Origin: Agelaius tricolor
Taxonomy: Eukaryota > Chordata > Aves > Passeriformes > Icteridae
Assembly (NCBI GenBank): GCA_023055355.1
Contig: JALJCS010000053.1
Coordinates: 2,242,501-2,306,500 of the forward strand
Reading direction: 5' to 3'
Length of the DNA stretch: 64,000 bases
Shown here: positions 24,795 through 38,800 of the stretch, piece by piece
Numbering within the stretch: the stretch's first letter is position 1
How the letters are laid out: each line of letters opens with the position of its first letter
Notes under the pieces: model-generated
Database searches by the model: none
The model's input: the letters and a program-made list of their open reading frames with translations, nothing else
What the model was told of the DNA's origin: nothing
Made by a program: the position numbers and the translations under genes

Positions 24795-25640
24795 GAAGTG
24801 ATCCACAAGGATCATCGAGTCCAGCTCCTGGTCCTGCACAGAACCATCCCCAAGAATCACATCCTCTGCCTCACAGTGTTGTCCAAAGGCGTCTTGAGCT
24901 CTGTCAGGCTGGGGCTGTGACCACTGCACTGGGGACTCTGTTCCAGTGCCCAGACACTCTCAGGGGGAAAAAAATCTCTTCCTAATATCTGACCTAAACT
25001 CTCCCTGACACAACTTCCGGTCATTCCCTCAGGTCACTGGACACAACAGAGCAGAAATCAGTGTTTGCCCCTCCTCTTCCCCTCACAAGGAAGTTGCAGA
25101 CTGCAATGAGGTCTCCTCTTCCCCAGGCTGAACAGACAAAGAGGCCACTCCTTATACAGCTTCACCTCCAGGTGCTTCACCAACCTCACTATCCCTCTTT
25201 GGACAATCTCTAATAGTTTTAACAGCTCTAATAGTTTTAACATCTCTAATAGTTTTAACATCTACATCCTTACATTGTAGTGCCCCAGTCTGCCCCAGAC
25301 TTGAGGTGGTGCCATCCCAGTGGACAGCAGAGCAGGACAATCCCCTCTCTTGCCTGGCTGGCCATGCTGGGCCTGGTGCCCCCAGGACAGGAATGTCCCT
25401 CCTGGCTGCCAGGACACTTCTGACTCAACTTGTCATCGACCAGGACCCCCAGGTTCCTTTTCATTCCCCAGTCCATCCATACATCCAGGGTTGCCCCATC
25501 CCCAGTGCACCCAGCATTTTCCCCTGTTGAACTCCACATGGCTGGTGATTGCCTAGCTCCATAATTAGCTGAGGGTCTCCCTGCAGGGCGTCCCTGCTCT
25601 TGAGGGAGTCAACAGCTCCTCCCAGTTTTGCCCACACTAC
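24795..25640 (-). mobile_element. CR1 LINE fragment, about 0.85 kb, 3' half
   Basis: Read on the plus strand this is the reverse complement of an avian CR1 3' region. It has phrases typical of CR1: GGATCATCGAGTCCAGCTCC near the left end, CTTCCTAATATCTGACCTAA, AAGTTGCAGACTGCAATGAG, and AGGGAGTCAACAGCTCCTCC near the right end. In minus-strand sense about 25430-25470 it encodes NLGVLVDDKLS, the signature near the C-terminus of CR1 reverse transcriptase. It is 5'-truncated, as CR1 copies usually are, and has stops and small indels, so it is inactive. It contains an internal 18-bp triplication (25208-25261). Boundaries are approximate. Confidence 0.9.
25208..25261 (+). repeat. 18-bp tandem triplication inside a CR1 copy
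   Basis: Three head-to-tail units of CTCTAATAGTTTTAACAT (the first ends AG). In the CR1 family the corresponding place has a single TCTCTAATAG-type stretch, so the units arose in this copy after or during insertion. Read on the minus strand it gives a low-complexity LKLLEM-type repeat, which is not a protein. Confidence 0.85.
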
Positions 25641-26479
25641 ACAGCTATGAAAGCTGAAGACGAAGCACTGAATCCAATAAATAAGCTGCCAATTGATGGA
25701 CAAGCAACACCTGCTATTAAACTGGACAAAGAAAACCTGTTAATGGTCACCTGCCTGCTATGCCAGCTATGAATCTGAATTTATTTTGTGAACCCTCTGT
25801 GCTGGGAACAGGCTGCTGACAGGTGGCTCCCATTAACACCAACAAGGCAGAGATTCCTCCCACTGCTTGAAAAATCTGTCCTTTTCTATAGAACTGAGAG
25901 AATGGTAACTGGGATCAGAGGCACAGGTTGGTACTCAGTATGAAACAAGTTTTGCTTGCTGACTGAGACTCATAATCCTGAATTCTGAGTGTGTGTTTGT
26001 GTAGTCTGGTTGTCTCATGGTGAGTGAATCGATTGAGTCATAAGATATTAAATGTGGTGTGCTGGAGAAGTGTCTGATTGGGCTGATTTCCCAAAAGTGA
26101 ATTGAAAACTTTCCCTGGTACTTCTTTTCTTATGTGTTTACACTTGGTGGGATTCCATTTCATTGTTCTCTTGATTAGTGCTCCTTCTGTTCGCACCATG
26201 CTGGGTCCTTTGCTCAGTCCTCGTCCTTTACTGGTCCTCCCAACCTTTTCCTTCACTTCCTCACATGATTCTTCATCACTATTTCCACTCCCTTCACTCT
26301 TATTTTAAGTTCTCCTCTCCAGGTTGGCCAGGCTGCTGGCAAAGCTGCTTTTGCTCTATTTGGCCAGGCTGATTGCCTTCTAAGCAGTCCAGATCCTCAA
26401 AGAGGGTCCCACGGACACAGAAGCCAAATCCGGCTGTTGTCATCAGCTGGACAAACACACATATGGGTCATTCACTTAC

Positions 26480-26535
26480 AACCTGGCAATCCTTGGTGAT
26501 CCTTCTGGGTCCCTTCTAACTCAGGCTATTCTGCG
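26480..26535 (+). mobile_element. CR1-like (or LTR-like) 3' terminus
   Basis: CTTGGTGATCCTTCTGGGTCCCTTCTAACTCAGGCTATTCTGCGGTCT resembles the plus-sense terminus of avian CR1, but some avian LTR elements end with a very similar string. The sequence to its left (about 25990-26480) has no CR1 phrases I recognise, so the true element and its left limit are uncertain. Confidence 0.45.
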
Positions 26536-27385
26536 GTCTGTGGTCTCAACTGCTGACTCATCAGATCCACCCAGTCCTCTTCAGACCCTTCTCCTCCTTC
26601 TCACCAGCAGTATCAAGGAAAGCACTCATGGGGGCCTTCACTCTCTGCAGGTAGAGAGTATCTCAACACCACCACTCATTGTTTTCTCTTGCCACATGGC
26701 TCAAGTTCAGCTGGTTCAGGTACTTCCCTGAGCAGGGCTCTCATCCAGGGAGCTGCCTTGGCACTGAACCACTTCAGATCTGCATGTGGAACAGGGGTCT
26801 GCTCCCCAAGGGCCAGAAGCCACCATTTTATAACCTTCATCATCACTGGAGTTTCCACTTTCCAACCCAGGTAAATGGAGACTCCATCTATTCTACTGAT
26901 GCAGGTTCAGGGTTTGGAAACTGCAGCAGATCTGGGCAACCTGTGTCAGTGTCTCACTTGACCCTTCCTTGTTCTGGACTCAAGACCTGCAAGCTCAGAG
27001 CCCACTTGGATCAGGAGTAGCTGGCAGAGCTGACTAGAGGCTGCTGCTAGCAGACATGGGCTCATTTAGCTGTCCTCACTGGCACCCTAATGTTCCTCCA
27101 AGAGTGTCCAGGACTTCCCTGACAACTCTAAGAGTTCCCAGAAGACCAAGAAAGTCTCAGAGGAGAGTGGAGATACTGCTGTGTCATTGGCTGTGTCTGC
27201 CAAACAGGGAAAAGCTGCAGACTTTTCAAGTGCTAGGTGCAGTAGTTTTTGTTTTTACTTTTTATGTCAATTACTGAAGCTATTGGTTGACATAAACAAC
27301 ATTACTGATGTCATAAGAAAGCTGTCTAAAACGCCCTGACATTGGAATTACCCGTATCAGCAATTTGCAAGTGTTTTTTTCTATT

Positions 27386-27427
27386 AAAAAAACCCCCAAA
27401 AACAACAACAACAAAAAACCCCAAACC
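27386..27427 (+). repeat. A-rich (AAC)n low-complexity tract
   Basis: AAAAAAACCCCCAAAAACAACAACAACAAAAAACCCC. Confidence 0.8.
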
Positions 27428-29267
27428 TTGGGAAAAAAAATCTGTAACAAACTAGTAAGCAGACTGACACTCCCTCTGACCAGAGGTTGTAGCAACACCA
27501 TGGTGGAGACAATGATACAACAATCCTGTTTTAGACCCTTCTCTAGCTATCTCCTGGTTATGGCAGGTGCTCAGAGCCCAGCTGCCAAGACAAGGCTCAC
27601 AACTGCCTGACTTTCTTTTGGTGAAGGATGTCACTCTCCTGGGTGCAAGAGTTGCTTGGTCTGGGGACAATGCAGCTCTTTTGTCTTCCTTAGATCAGCT
27701 CAGTATTCTCTTAACAGCTGTGAAGAACATTGATGTCTTTAGACAGAGGGATCTCCAGTGGCACTAGTACACAAACAAATCACAGTGTAATTGCCACTGA
27801 GAGAGGTGCAGAGAAGGTGATGAGAAAATGGTCAGCACAGACACAGAAGCAGCCTTGATGCATTTTTGATTTTCATGTCAGCACCGCAGACAAGTGGAAA
27901 ACCCCCCAGGGAATGCACTGCAGGACTCCTGTGTTGCAGGTGTGGCAGGTACCACAGCCCCTCAGTGCACAGACAGAGACACAGGGGCTCCCTGCTGTCC
28001 TGCCTCTCCCTTACAACCCAAATGCAGAAACTCTGCATGTGATTTTGCACCGCTGGTGTTGCAGAGCTTCGGGATTTCTGCTTGCTGATGCTGCCCTGCA
28101 TCCTATCCTAAATGCTACTGGAGTGAAACAGGCTGGAACCCAAATTTAATTTGGGGGAAAAAAAAATACTGGGAGATATCTTTCAACTCCAGAGTTTCCA
28201 GGCTACTTTCTTCCTCTGAAACATCTTGTGCTTTTCTGATGGTATCTCCAAGCAGCTGATGTGGCTTAAATCACAAAGCAGAGAACCTGCAACTCTGCCT
28301 GCCCAGTTTGCTTTCCCTGTAAACATCAAGTAATGAAGCCCTCAGAATAGCAGATGGGACCTCTCCTAGAAGCAAAAGCTTTCCTGTACAAACCAGAGGT
28401 GCAGCTCCCTCCTTTTAGTTTGCAACATCTTGCAGAAGCCTTAAAGGTGGCAATGCCTTGCAGGCACAGATGTAGTATATTTTTGGGGTTTGTATTAACG
28501 CACAACAATGAATCTTAAAAATCCAGCTTAGTCAGTTTTTTCCTAAGTGAACTAATTGGGCAACATGGGATCTACTACTGGAGTTTCAGTAAGTATAATA
28601 AATCAAAATTTATGCTAAAAAATCAAATTCCAGTATTTTCTGATAGAAATTCCTGATGTGTTTGTACTTAGTTATTTTTTGCTCCAATACCTATGTGATG
28701 AACTGCTGTGTCCAGTGAAAGCCAAGGCACTGCAGAATTCATGTGTAGGAGAGAGACAATCAAATCTAGCCTTACTCTAACAACACTGACCTTATCATGT
28801 CCTTAGTTGCTTGTCCTGTTGCCTTGTTCTACCAGGTATAAAAGCTTTCCATCTGAGCTGACAACCTTGGAGCTGGTGAAGCTCTGAATCTTTGTCATTC
28901 ACAGAGCAGCATTTATTAAAATTCATAATACTTGTATGTGATTCCAGATCCGTGCTATTTAATAGAGTAGTGCAGGTTCAGAGTCATTAGGCATTGATAA
29001 ATGCAGCACTTACTGCCAAAAAAACCTATCTGTTGATACCAAGATTGCAGGACTCTTAGACCAATCATAAAAATCAAATAGAGACAATGTTTGAAATTAA
29101 ACAGAAAACAGTCAAAGACGTTTTACTTCACAGTCTTATTAATATGTATAACGCATTATGAAATCCATTTTATTTGCCTTCAACATTTTCCCAGCTGAAC
29201 AGGAAGCTTTTAAAAAAAAAACAATTACTACTTTGAATCTCCTCTGCTGCATGCAAGTCATGTTGTG

Positions 29268-29309
29268 CCTGAGTACTTTAGTACAGAAAAACCTGAGTCC
29301 TTTAGTACA
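29268..29309 (+). repeat. Imperfect 24-bp-period duplication
   Basis: CCTGAGTACTTTAGTACA (29268-29285) and CCTGAGTCCTTTAGTACA (29292-29309) differ at one base; the linking bases are not repeated. Confidence 0.75.
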
Positions 29310-29732
29310 ATTCTTTATCACTGGCAAGCAGTCATATAGAAAAAATTAATGACTGCTTCATTTTTCAGAACTTGTAATCATTTTGCTATGCAATTTTGAA
29401 TGCAAGGTAAGGAAGAAGAGCTGTGGTTTGAAAACTTTCATGAAATCCCACCAGGTTCTGGTGCTCATTTTTTCCCCTTTCACTTGAAGATACCATTCTC
29501 TTTTCAATGTAAGCCCAGTCAAAACAAAGACAAATATTCAAAGCTATTTGCTGTGGCTATTTTTCATGACAAGGTTTGGATATAATTCAAGAGTAGTCAT
29601 GTCTGAGCCCAGATTTAACATTACTGATCATCCTCTAGATGCTCATTTAACAAATCTCCACAAACACTACGGGCAGTTTAATCTCCTTCTTACTAAACAA
29701 GTATTGAGAAACCAGGGCCTGGCAGCAGGAGT

Positions 29733-29848
29733 CACACATGGCTTTTATAGGGAGCTGATATTACCCTGATATCTGCATCCCGAAGGGATTTCCACAGCAC
29801 TCTTTCCTATACTGTCCACTCTTCAGCTCCCTATAAAAGCTATGTGTG
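29733..29848. repeat. Inverted repeat, 26-bp arms (25 of 26 paired), 64-nt spacer
   Basis: Left arm 29733-29758 runs CACACATGG...GGAGCTGA; right arm 29823-29848 runs TCAGCTCC...ATGTGTG. They differ at one base (GCC versus GCT). Pairing stops abruptly outside both ends. Each arm includes TTTTATAGGGAGCT or its complement. The spacer contains a small palindrome, ATCCCGAAGGGAT. It could be a small fold-back or miniature element or a conserved hairpin; no family was recognised. Confidence 0.85.
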
Positions 29849-32800
29849 TACAGCTCACTGGGTTCACAAAACAGAGTGAGGTGTCAAGGCTTGAACAGGA
29901 ATCTTTCTCCAACATGCTGGTTTCTAAAATATTGAATGTGGACAAGGAAATCCATGTGCTGACTACTGGTAATTAACTGCATTTTAATACTGGGCATGCC
30001 AATACCTAGGTGAAGTTCCTGCAAGAAAATGGGACTGGGCAGGCAAAATGGGATTCCAAATGTACAGAGCTCTAAAAGACAAAAAGGAAGATTTTTTTTA
30101 CTTGATTAATTTCTTTATTGCTTTCTGCTACCCATTCTCTTTTTTGTTGCATCCCCCATTCTCCTTATTCTGTCATCAGGCCTAGATTCCTTTTCTTTCA
30201 CACCAGGTTGCATCAGTTTATTAAAAAGAATATTAGGACAAGTGTTTTGCTATGAGGATACTCAAAAACTAACCAGGCTACCTGTAAGAAAATCAGAAAA
30301 CTCATCTGGACAAGGCCCAAAGGAACTTCACTCAGCCGCTGCTTTTCTGAGCTGCATCATGCCCAGACACCCACAGAGAACCCTTCCCACCTAAATAATT
30401 CTCTGAGTCTATGACCTTTCTTTTTAACTCAAAGGAGTAAAGACTTGGGTTTATTATTCACTTGGTTGACCCTGGCTGCCTTTCTTGTCGAAACACAGCT
30501 AGTTTGAATTTTTCCATGTCCCAAACTGCTTTACTCCTTCTACAGAAATATATTTTCAATAAGAATGAAAAAACCTGAAACTCAGCATGTTAAACAAATG
30601 CTGGTATTTTTTCACATGATAAAACATTTATACTATGTATAAACCACCTCTATTCCCACAGTTTGATCAGTTTGAGAGTTTCAGTATGTTCCCCATCTCT
30701 GTAACAGAGCTGAACCGATTCTTGCTTTGGCTGGTTTAAATAAGATCATAAAGATCCTTGATGACTACTGACCTAGCTAGCTACAAGTCAAATATTAGCA
30801 CAACTATAAAGTTCATAAAAGTACAATCTGCTATCCAATCTATGTGAAAAGTTAATTCACTCCATTACATTGGTCAGGCTCGAATAAGAAACTAGACTGC
30901 ATTTATGCAGTACATTTACAGATATTTTTGCTGTAATTTTATAAAAAATGCAGTGTTGAGACTACAGTAAATCAAATGGAAACTCAGTTGATAGTTCCAC
31001 TGTGAAAATGTAACACAAACTATTTTAAAGTCTCTCTAACCTTATTCTCTCCATGAAGCATGCACAACTCACAAAGAGTTTTGAGATACCAAGCAGTCAG
31101 TTATATATGGTGTAAACTAAATAAAGGTGATATTAATTCAATAATGATGTACATCTGCACATAATAATCACAGACTAAATTTTTATGCTTTAGTGAAATA
31201 TGTAACAGGTATTGATACAAGATTAGCATTATTATTAGAGCTCCTGCCAGGTATGCAAAATCTAAACTCCAGAAGTCACAATGAACAATTGGTTCTGGGC
31301 ATAGACATGCAGCATTGAATAGGTGGGAGAAGGAAACACAGGAAACATTTGGCCATTATAATACCAGGTGTAGCTATCCTTTAAGTCACAGGATGAACTG
31401 TACTGAACTCATGAGAAAACTGACAGCAACTCCAGCAATAACTGCATCATTACTTCCAATTGCTTTAATCTTATTGCAGCATGTTTTTCATAGGCTTCAT
31501 CAATAATTACTCTAGAATCATACAAAGTTAATAATGCCCTAGAACTGCAAAAAGTTAACAAATTATTCAAATGCATTTTAAACCCATCCTGTTACAGGGT
31601 TTCTTCCATTCATCTGCTCTTGTGTTTAGGTCATAAAGGAAATTATAAGAGAAAGAAGTGCACAGCAGGTTTTGGAGTATGTTTTAATCTTTTAGGCTCT
31701 TTGCACTGACCCTCTGCAAACAAGCAGAGTCTCTGCTGGTAGAGACCACAGCCACCCTTGGGACTCTCAGGATGTGCAGTGTGATGCAGATCTTATTCCC
31801 AGTGGGTGCTGTAAACATGTCACTCAAAAGTAAGAGTTACACACCATTATGAGCCCCCATTTGATTTCCTGAATTGTGAAACAACTCCTTAAAAATCAAC
31901 TATGTTCTCAGTAAAATATTGATCAACCATGCACCTAACAACCATTTCTAAAAGTCTATCTGCAGCAGAAATCTTGATCATTAAATCACTCTGTTCCAAG
32001 ACAAAGGTACATCTTAACTCCTATTTCTTTAACTTAAAACTGGAGTGTTCTAGGAAGACCTAGCACAACTTATTATTGTTAATTTATACAGATATCCTAA
32101 ATCTGACCCTAGTCCAAACTTCTGAATCAGAAATATTTTAGGCGTGGCATCAAGCTGAAAGATAATCCATGAAGGCTCATGAACGCTACAACTGAGGGTC
32201 AGTCTGTCACCATTGCTGTAAGCACACACCATCATTAGTAATAATTTCATGTGTGTTAAGACCTGAGTGCCCATTTAGCATCCTGTGCAACAACTCTCAA
32301 AGCATCAGTTCCTACTGTCTCACTTATTTCCTGCAAACACATCCATATTGATCCACTTTCATTCAGTCTCCAACAGCTCCACTGAGCAGTAGCCACAGTT
32401 GTGACAAAATGATGTGTGCAAGCATACCTGTGTAAAAAGCATTTGCTCTGACTTTAGGAATGGGATCTGCAAACTGCTTGGCTCTATACCCACCACCTCA
32501 CAGAAATTCCTGGTGAAATACACCAGTGAAGGAAACACATCAGAGAAGAATTGTTTATTGCAAAAATGCTGGGATGTGGGAATGGGCTGAGAAGAAGCAC
32601 CAGATGTCCCTTCAGAATGCCCCACGAATTAAAAAATAGATCATGAAACCTGAGGTGCACTGGGCAAGCAAGTTAGAAATACAGAAACATAAACTGTCAT
32701 TTCTTCAGAAAGATTTTTTTGTTGTTGTTATTGCCACATTCTGCTGCATTCACAATAGATTTATTTATTTATTTCATGTTACTTAGGTTACTTAGGCAAC

Positions 32801-35800
32801 TGGATTATCCATTTGTGCTTTAGAGGGAGAAGATCTCACAATTCAGAAGCTATTTGCTACCCATACAAAGGCACCCAGATGTTGCCAGAAGCTTGGAGAA
32901 GTTCTGGGTTGATGCAGTACCTTAGGCTTGTATAGGATGAACAAGGCTTGGCAGACCAGTTCCTAAGGCTGGTATTAAAAACTTAGTTGGAATTTCTAGA
33001 GAGCAAAAAATGTCAATATTTTTTCAAAGCTAAATCACTGAAACAAACCTTTTTGTCATAAGGCTGATGTTAAGGACTTCACCCTTGAAACACCGCTGAA
33101 ACAAACTCCTCCTTTTCAAGGTCTGGAGTGGCTGATCTGGAACCAGAAATCAAGTCCTGATGAAACTGGGCATGATGCTTGAAAAGACCTATTCAATTTT
33201 TAAGAATTCTCCTGATGTCAAAGCCACTGTCAAAAAGTTGGGATGGGTTTGCTTTAAGCATCTTCTTTTGCTCCTGCATTTTTCATGTCTTTCCCACTGA
33301 CCAGCTCTGGAAAGGCTTGACTGTTGTACTTAGGGTTACTTAGACTGCATTTGTGAGTCCCTACTGATTCCTTTCCACTCTTTTTAGACCTCATGCAAAT
33401 TATCATGATAAGTAAGGGCAAGGATATTCCTACAGACCAAAACAACAACAAAAAAGTTTATTCACAGATGCAGACCAGAGGAAATGGTGCAGGTGTATCA
33501 CAGAGCAGTCAATAATTTGATAATGCACTGCACTTTTCTTGATCTCCAAATTTGCATGTATCGGAGCAAATAAATAGCTCTATGTTGTGTGCTTGGGAAA
33601 GAAAACATGAAAATCCCTTAGGTTTTTGAAGTAGGCAAACAAACAAATGTTAATGCATTAAGGGCTTTACAGCAATATCCATGAAACTAAAATCTAAGTC
33701 CACTTCTGAAAAGAGAGGAGGGAAAAAATGGGCAGTTACATATTGTGTCCTGTGTATTTTCACATTGCTATTTTAAGCCCAGTTAAAGCAGCTCAGTAAT
33801 TACTGGAAATACCTTCCAACTTAGAAAGCCTCAAATATGGCTTGCAGACTTCTGCACACAGAGAACACCTGCACGAACAGTGCCTAGATTGTAACCCCTT
33901 TTCTCAAAGACTTACATAAACTTTCTGATCAGTAGTTTTTCTAGCAAAAAATATGGAGTTTGTTTTAACTAACAAATGGGAAAAATGCATTTGTACTTCA
34001 GAACCAGAGCAAATCCAATCTCTCTAACTGCTAAGTATTTTTAAAAACCTGTACAATTCCTTCTCTTAGAAACCTGACTAAACAGAGCAACATATTATAA
34101 ATTACAGTAGCTCTCAAAAGTGTTGGCCAGGTTCAAGGCACAATGTAAACAGGTAAAACAATTTGTTCACAGCATTTTTCTCTACTTCCAAATGCATTTT
34201 TTTATTACGCATAAAGACAAAGAATGTTTGGTACCTTTAATCCCTTCCTGGAAAAGTCTACCAGATTCATTGGTGGAAACCCTAAGATGTTATTCAGGTT
34301 GTCAAATGAATTATTTGCAATGGGAAGTTTTCAGAATAAAAGGAAGGATAAAAAAAGGCTTCGCGTGTCTGCAAGCAGGAATACAAGCCTTCTTTCATTT
34401 ATGTTTTAAAGAAAAATTCAGTAAAGCACCTAAACTCTCATGGCAACCCTTTAATGTTAATTTTAATAGGTCCTCAAGAAGCTAAGGAGAATCAAATAAT
34501 AATCAGATTTATTTCACAGTGCCTATTTTGGCCAAGAGTCATTTGTGCTCTCTGCCTAATTATGAAGCACTTGGAAGGATTTTTTTTATAGTCAGGTAAT
34601 ATGAAAGCTGCTTAGCAATTCAACAAAACTAATCCAATGTTCAAGAGACACCTATTCACTGAGATTAAGCCAATTTTACAATATGGAGTTATCCAGTCAC
34701 CTGGAACAAAGGAGGTATGTGGAGGACAAAGAATGCTGAGGAATGAGTGGCAAATGGGGAACATAAAGAGATTTTTAGAAAAAGAGAGATGGATACATAT
34801 GCTGAGTGAATGAAATCAGAAACAATGAATCCCAAGACACAGAAGTGTCTGAGGCACAGGGATTTATGCAGAAATATCACCCTTTGCACAGCCTCTGTCA
34901 GCACTGATTCTCACAGCCTAAGCGGGCATCTAATGACAGGCAGTTTATACAACACCAGCACATGACACATCCCTGGGGCACTTTGTCCTCACAGCATCCC
35001 AGTGGAGCAGCACAGCACATCCAAGCACGGCATGGATGGAGAAGGAAGGAACAGAGTCACTGAGGGCTGCAACTCTTTCCAAGTTAGTTCACCTCGGGAT
35101 GCTTTTCCAGTTAAAGGTTATGTCAAATTCTGACGGGATTTATTTTGCACTGTCTAGGAGAACTGGACATTATCTTGATAAAACCACTGCATTTTGAATA
35201 TCCAAAGTTGCAATCTAATATCTCTACATCCTTTATGTAATTTTAATATCATTAAAGCGCTAAACAACCAGCAAGCTTTTATGAGAGAAATTACTCTTTT
35301 TTTAAAAAATAAGCAAATAAAAGTCACTTCAAATACATTCAATGTCTTACAAACATAACTTTGACGATTACAGCAAACATAAGAGGTCATTTCACATTCC
35401 TCACATACTGCTAAAAATTAGAGGGCAACAACCAGTACACCCAAATGTACAAAACCTTTTTAATTTTCAGAACACCTAACCAAGAAATTATAATAAAACA
35501 AGTGCCACATATGTCACAAATATTCTAAATTCACTTATTTTTTCACAACTCCCCAAGCCCTGCTGTGATGCTGATGACAAACAGAAGTTCAAGAGGCACT
35601 TGTCTCACTTGCACAAATGATTTCAGTATTGCAGAAATTCTCCTGCTACTCGGTAGTTCAGCTGTCGGCTTGACTACACAAAGTACTGACACAAAAATGT
35701 ATGTGGGCAAGGAAGAAGAATGCTTTCCTTCAGTGCTTCTGTAAGTTGAAACTTTTTTTTTAAATGACATTTGAACTGATATTTGAAGATGATCCAATCT

Positions 35801-38800
35801 GTCCAAACATAAAATAGCCAAAAGTAATGCAAAATGTACCCCACAGAATAAACAGAAATCCCGTGAGGTTACAGCATACCTACAGTTCCAATCCAAGTTT
35901 GTACCAGGATAAATGTAAGACTAGAACTTTTTATTTTTCAGATTTTTTATTTTATTCATTTGGGGGAAGGGGAGAAGATATTTTCTGTGTAAAATCCTCA
36001 GCCCTTTGCAATGTCCTATATATCAGGCTGTCAAGAAGAAACACTTTCCAGTCTGCCTGCAAAAGCTTTCCTGAGGGCAGAATAATGGATTTAGTGTGAA
36101 AAAGTGGGATCTTCAGATTACAGAATTTAAAGATGCCCAATGTTTTAAGTTTTAATGGTGTTACATATTTGAGTCTGCCCCTATTACCTTGTCAAAGTCA
36201 GCATTACAATAATCCACAATGAATCACAATGAAGAATATACATCAGTGATATATATCAAAGCCTTTTGGTAACTCTTTGATCAATTTAAGACAATTTAAT
36301 TAAATCTGGTTCCAGAAAATTTTAGTGTTTTCATGGGCAAAGAAAAACCTCAGATGTGCCCAACTCCTTCAGGAGTAACTGCACTTGAAAATAAATCCTT
36401 AGATAACTCCCTGAAATAGCTCAACCCCTCAGGCCAGGGCTTGCAGTGTGAGGAGGAGGAAAAAGGAAGTAGAAAATGCCTCATAGAAATCCCAGACCAA
36501 AATTTCTCCTTTTGTTCCCTAGAGAGCCATTACAGTCCTTACTCTCATTGAGAAGAGGGTTTTCTTTGCAGAAAGAATAGGATACTGCTTCTTCAATAAC
36601 CACCATTCAAACACACACAATGGCTCTGAAGTTGCTCTCATGCCTTCCCCCTGAAGTCATGTGTAGTTATGGGGATGCTGTTTACTCACAGTATGGAACT
36701 TTCCTCCCAACATCTATTTGGTAAATGCAATTATCACATCCCCTTGCACTTCCTGTCACTAATGATGAGCGTCAAACAGGCTGCAAAAGCCAGGACTACA
36801 CTTAAACCTACCAAATTCAAAGCCACACTGGACCGTCTCCTACAGCTCCCTAGCCTGAGTTTTCTCCTAGAAACCTGATTGACAAAATGAGATGAACAAA
36901 GGGAGGGCAAGAGCACAGAGCATGGAAAACACTGCTGGACAAAGACCTCAGGGCAGCTCACCAGTCCCACAGGATGAGGACTGGGATTTGACAGGCATTG
37001 CACTTCTCCCACTTCTATCCCTGGCACTGCCCAGACCTCAGGAAGCTTAGTCATTCTGACAATTTATTCCTCATCTGCAGAAAGCTGGCTGTACTTTCAT
37101 GTACAAAATGCATCTGCCAGGTGTGATTGTACCTTTCCCCACCTTCAACCAGCACACATCCTTCCATGGAATGATGGAATACAGCACTCCCTGGATCAAA
37201 CCTGGTAAAATAGGGTAGCAAAACAATGGCACAGCTATGCTGAAATATTGGCACAGATGTTTTTGACATTGCCCTGTCCCAGCAGGTGAAGGAGGGAGGA
37301 GATGCCCCCCCAAAGAGCTTTAGCCACCATAAGTGGAAAAGGAAGAATGGGATAATTTTCCTCCTGTCATCCCAGACGCTGCCTCTCCTCCTTTCTCTCA
37401 TGCTTGCCTGACATCCTTGAGATCACTTCAGTGATCAGTCCTGGCCAGCAACAAACCCTCACACAGGCTGCTGTGCACCACTGGCATTTGTTGGGATAGA
37501 CCCAGGGCATATCAAAAGCATCTCTGGGTCCATCCCTTACTCCAAAGGGCTCTGGAACCTGTGGAGTGGGGGACCTTTGCACTACTATTTCACCTCTGTC
37601 TAATGCAAACCAAGGCTGGGAGACAGCCTCCTGAAGGCTTCTTTTAGGATGCTGTCTGCAAAGGAGGGTAGGGAAAAGGAGAACCTCAGTCTCCTGCACA
37701 TCATAGTTAATTGTTTACATGTTTAACAAAATGTACTGCACCAAATCTTCACAGACATTTGGTGACGAATGTCAGACTGTAATGACACTTCTTATAATAT
37801 AATAAAGAATCATCCAGAAAGCTGCCTGCATTATTTGGGAGAGGGACTCAGATTTGAAAAGTGGATCAAAATTAGTTTAATGATTCCCTATTTAGCCTTT
37901 AAATCTACTCATAACGTGACATTGTATTTCCAATTAGGGAATGAAAATGTTGATTAAACATTTCTGTCATTTCAGATTAGACATCACATGTTATCTCCTT
38001 ATTATTAAAACTTTCATATTTTGAACATAAAAAGGAATTTGTAGAGTCAGGCACAGGGCTTAAGTTTTTATAATGAGCCATTCATCTTCAGGTCAGGTGC
38101 CATAATAACTAACTGCTATAAGTTAGTTCAGTGGGAGGAAAATGAAATGGGAAAAAAATGGAAATTACAATAGCGGCTGAAACTGTGTCATATTTGTACA
38201 GACTGAAGCATGATGGTATTTAAAGTGCCCAAACTCCTTGTGACACCTCATTTCTACCTCTGCCACTACAATTTCATGAAGGAACCCTGCAGAGCAGGCA
38301 GTTAGGAAATAGCTACTGGTAGGGCATCTGACATGACATTCAAGGCCCAGCATTATTTTCTTAAGAGCAAATGCCTCAAAACTTTTAATCAGAGGACGAG
38401 ATTACAGTGGAGGAGACAGCACATTCTGGGGAAAAGGCCTATGATAATTTTTTACTGACTATCTCTTTTCCTATTATGTTCAGCTAGCATGGCTGCTGCT
38501 GGATTGTTCTCCCACAGAAAAACATTGTCAGGAAAGCAGGCAACATTATTTTTAGCTGTCCTGCTTTTCACAGCAACAGCAAGGTGTCACACTGCTAATC
38601 AATTCTCAGGGTTGCTTCAAAGCAACAAAAATGGGGTCTGTCCTAACCCAGGTAATCTAGCACAGGGCTTGGTGCCTGGGGCAGCTCCTCTGAAAAAAAA
38701 AAAAAATAAAGCACTTTAGTCTCAAAAGCACAGCAGTGGGAAAAGAACACCTCCAGTGTGCCTTAAGATTTACAGGGACTTTTCAGATGGAATGGCTGCT

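Noticed and set aside
25058..25556. Minus and plus frames, including a LKLLEM repeat peptide
   Set aside because: They lie in the CR1 copy at 24795-25640; the repeat peptide is just the 18-bp triplication read on the minus strand.
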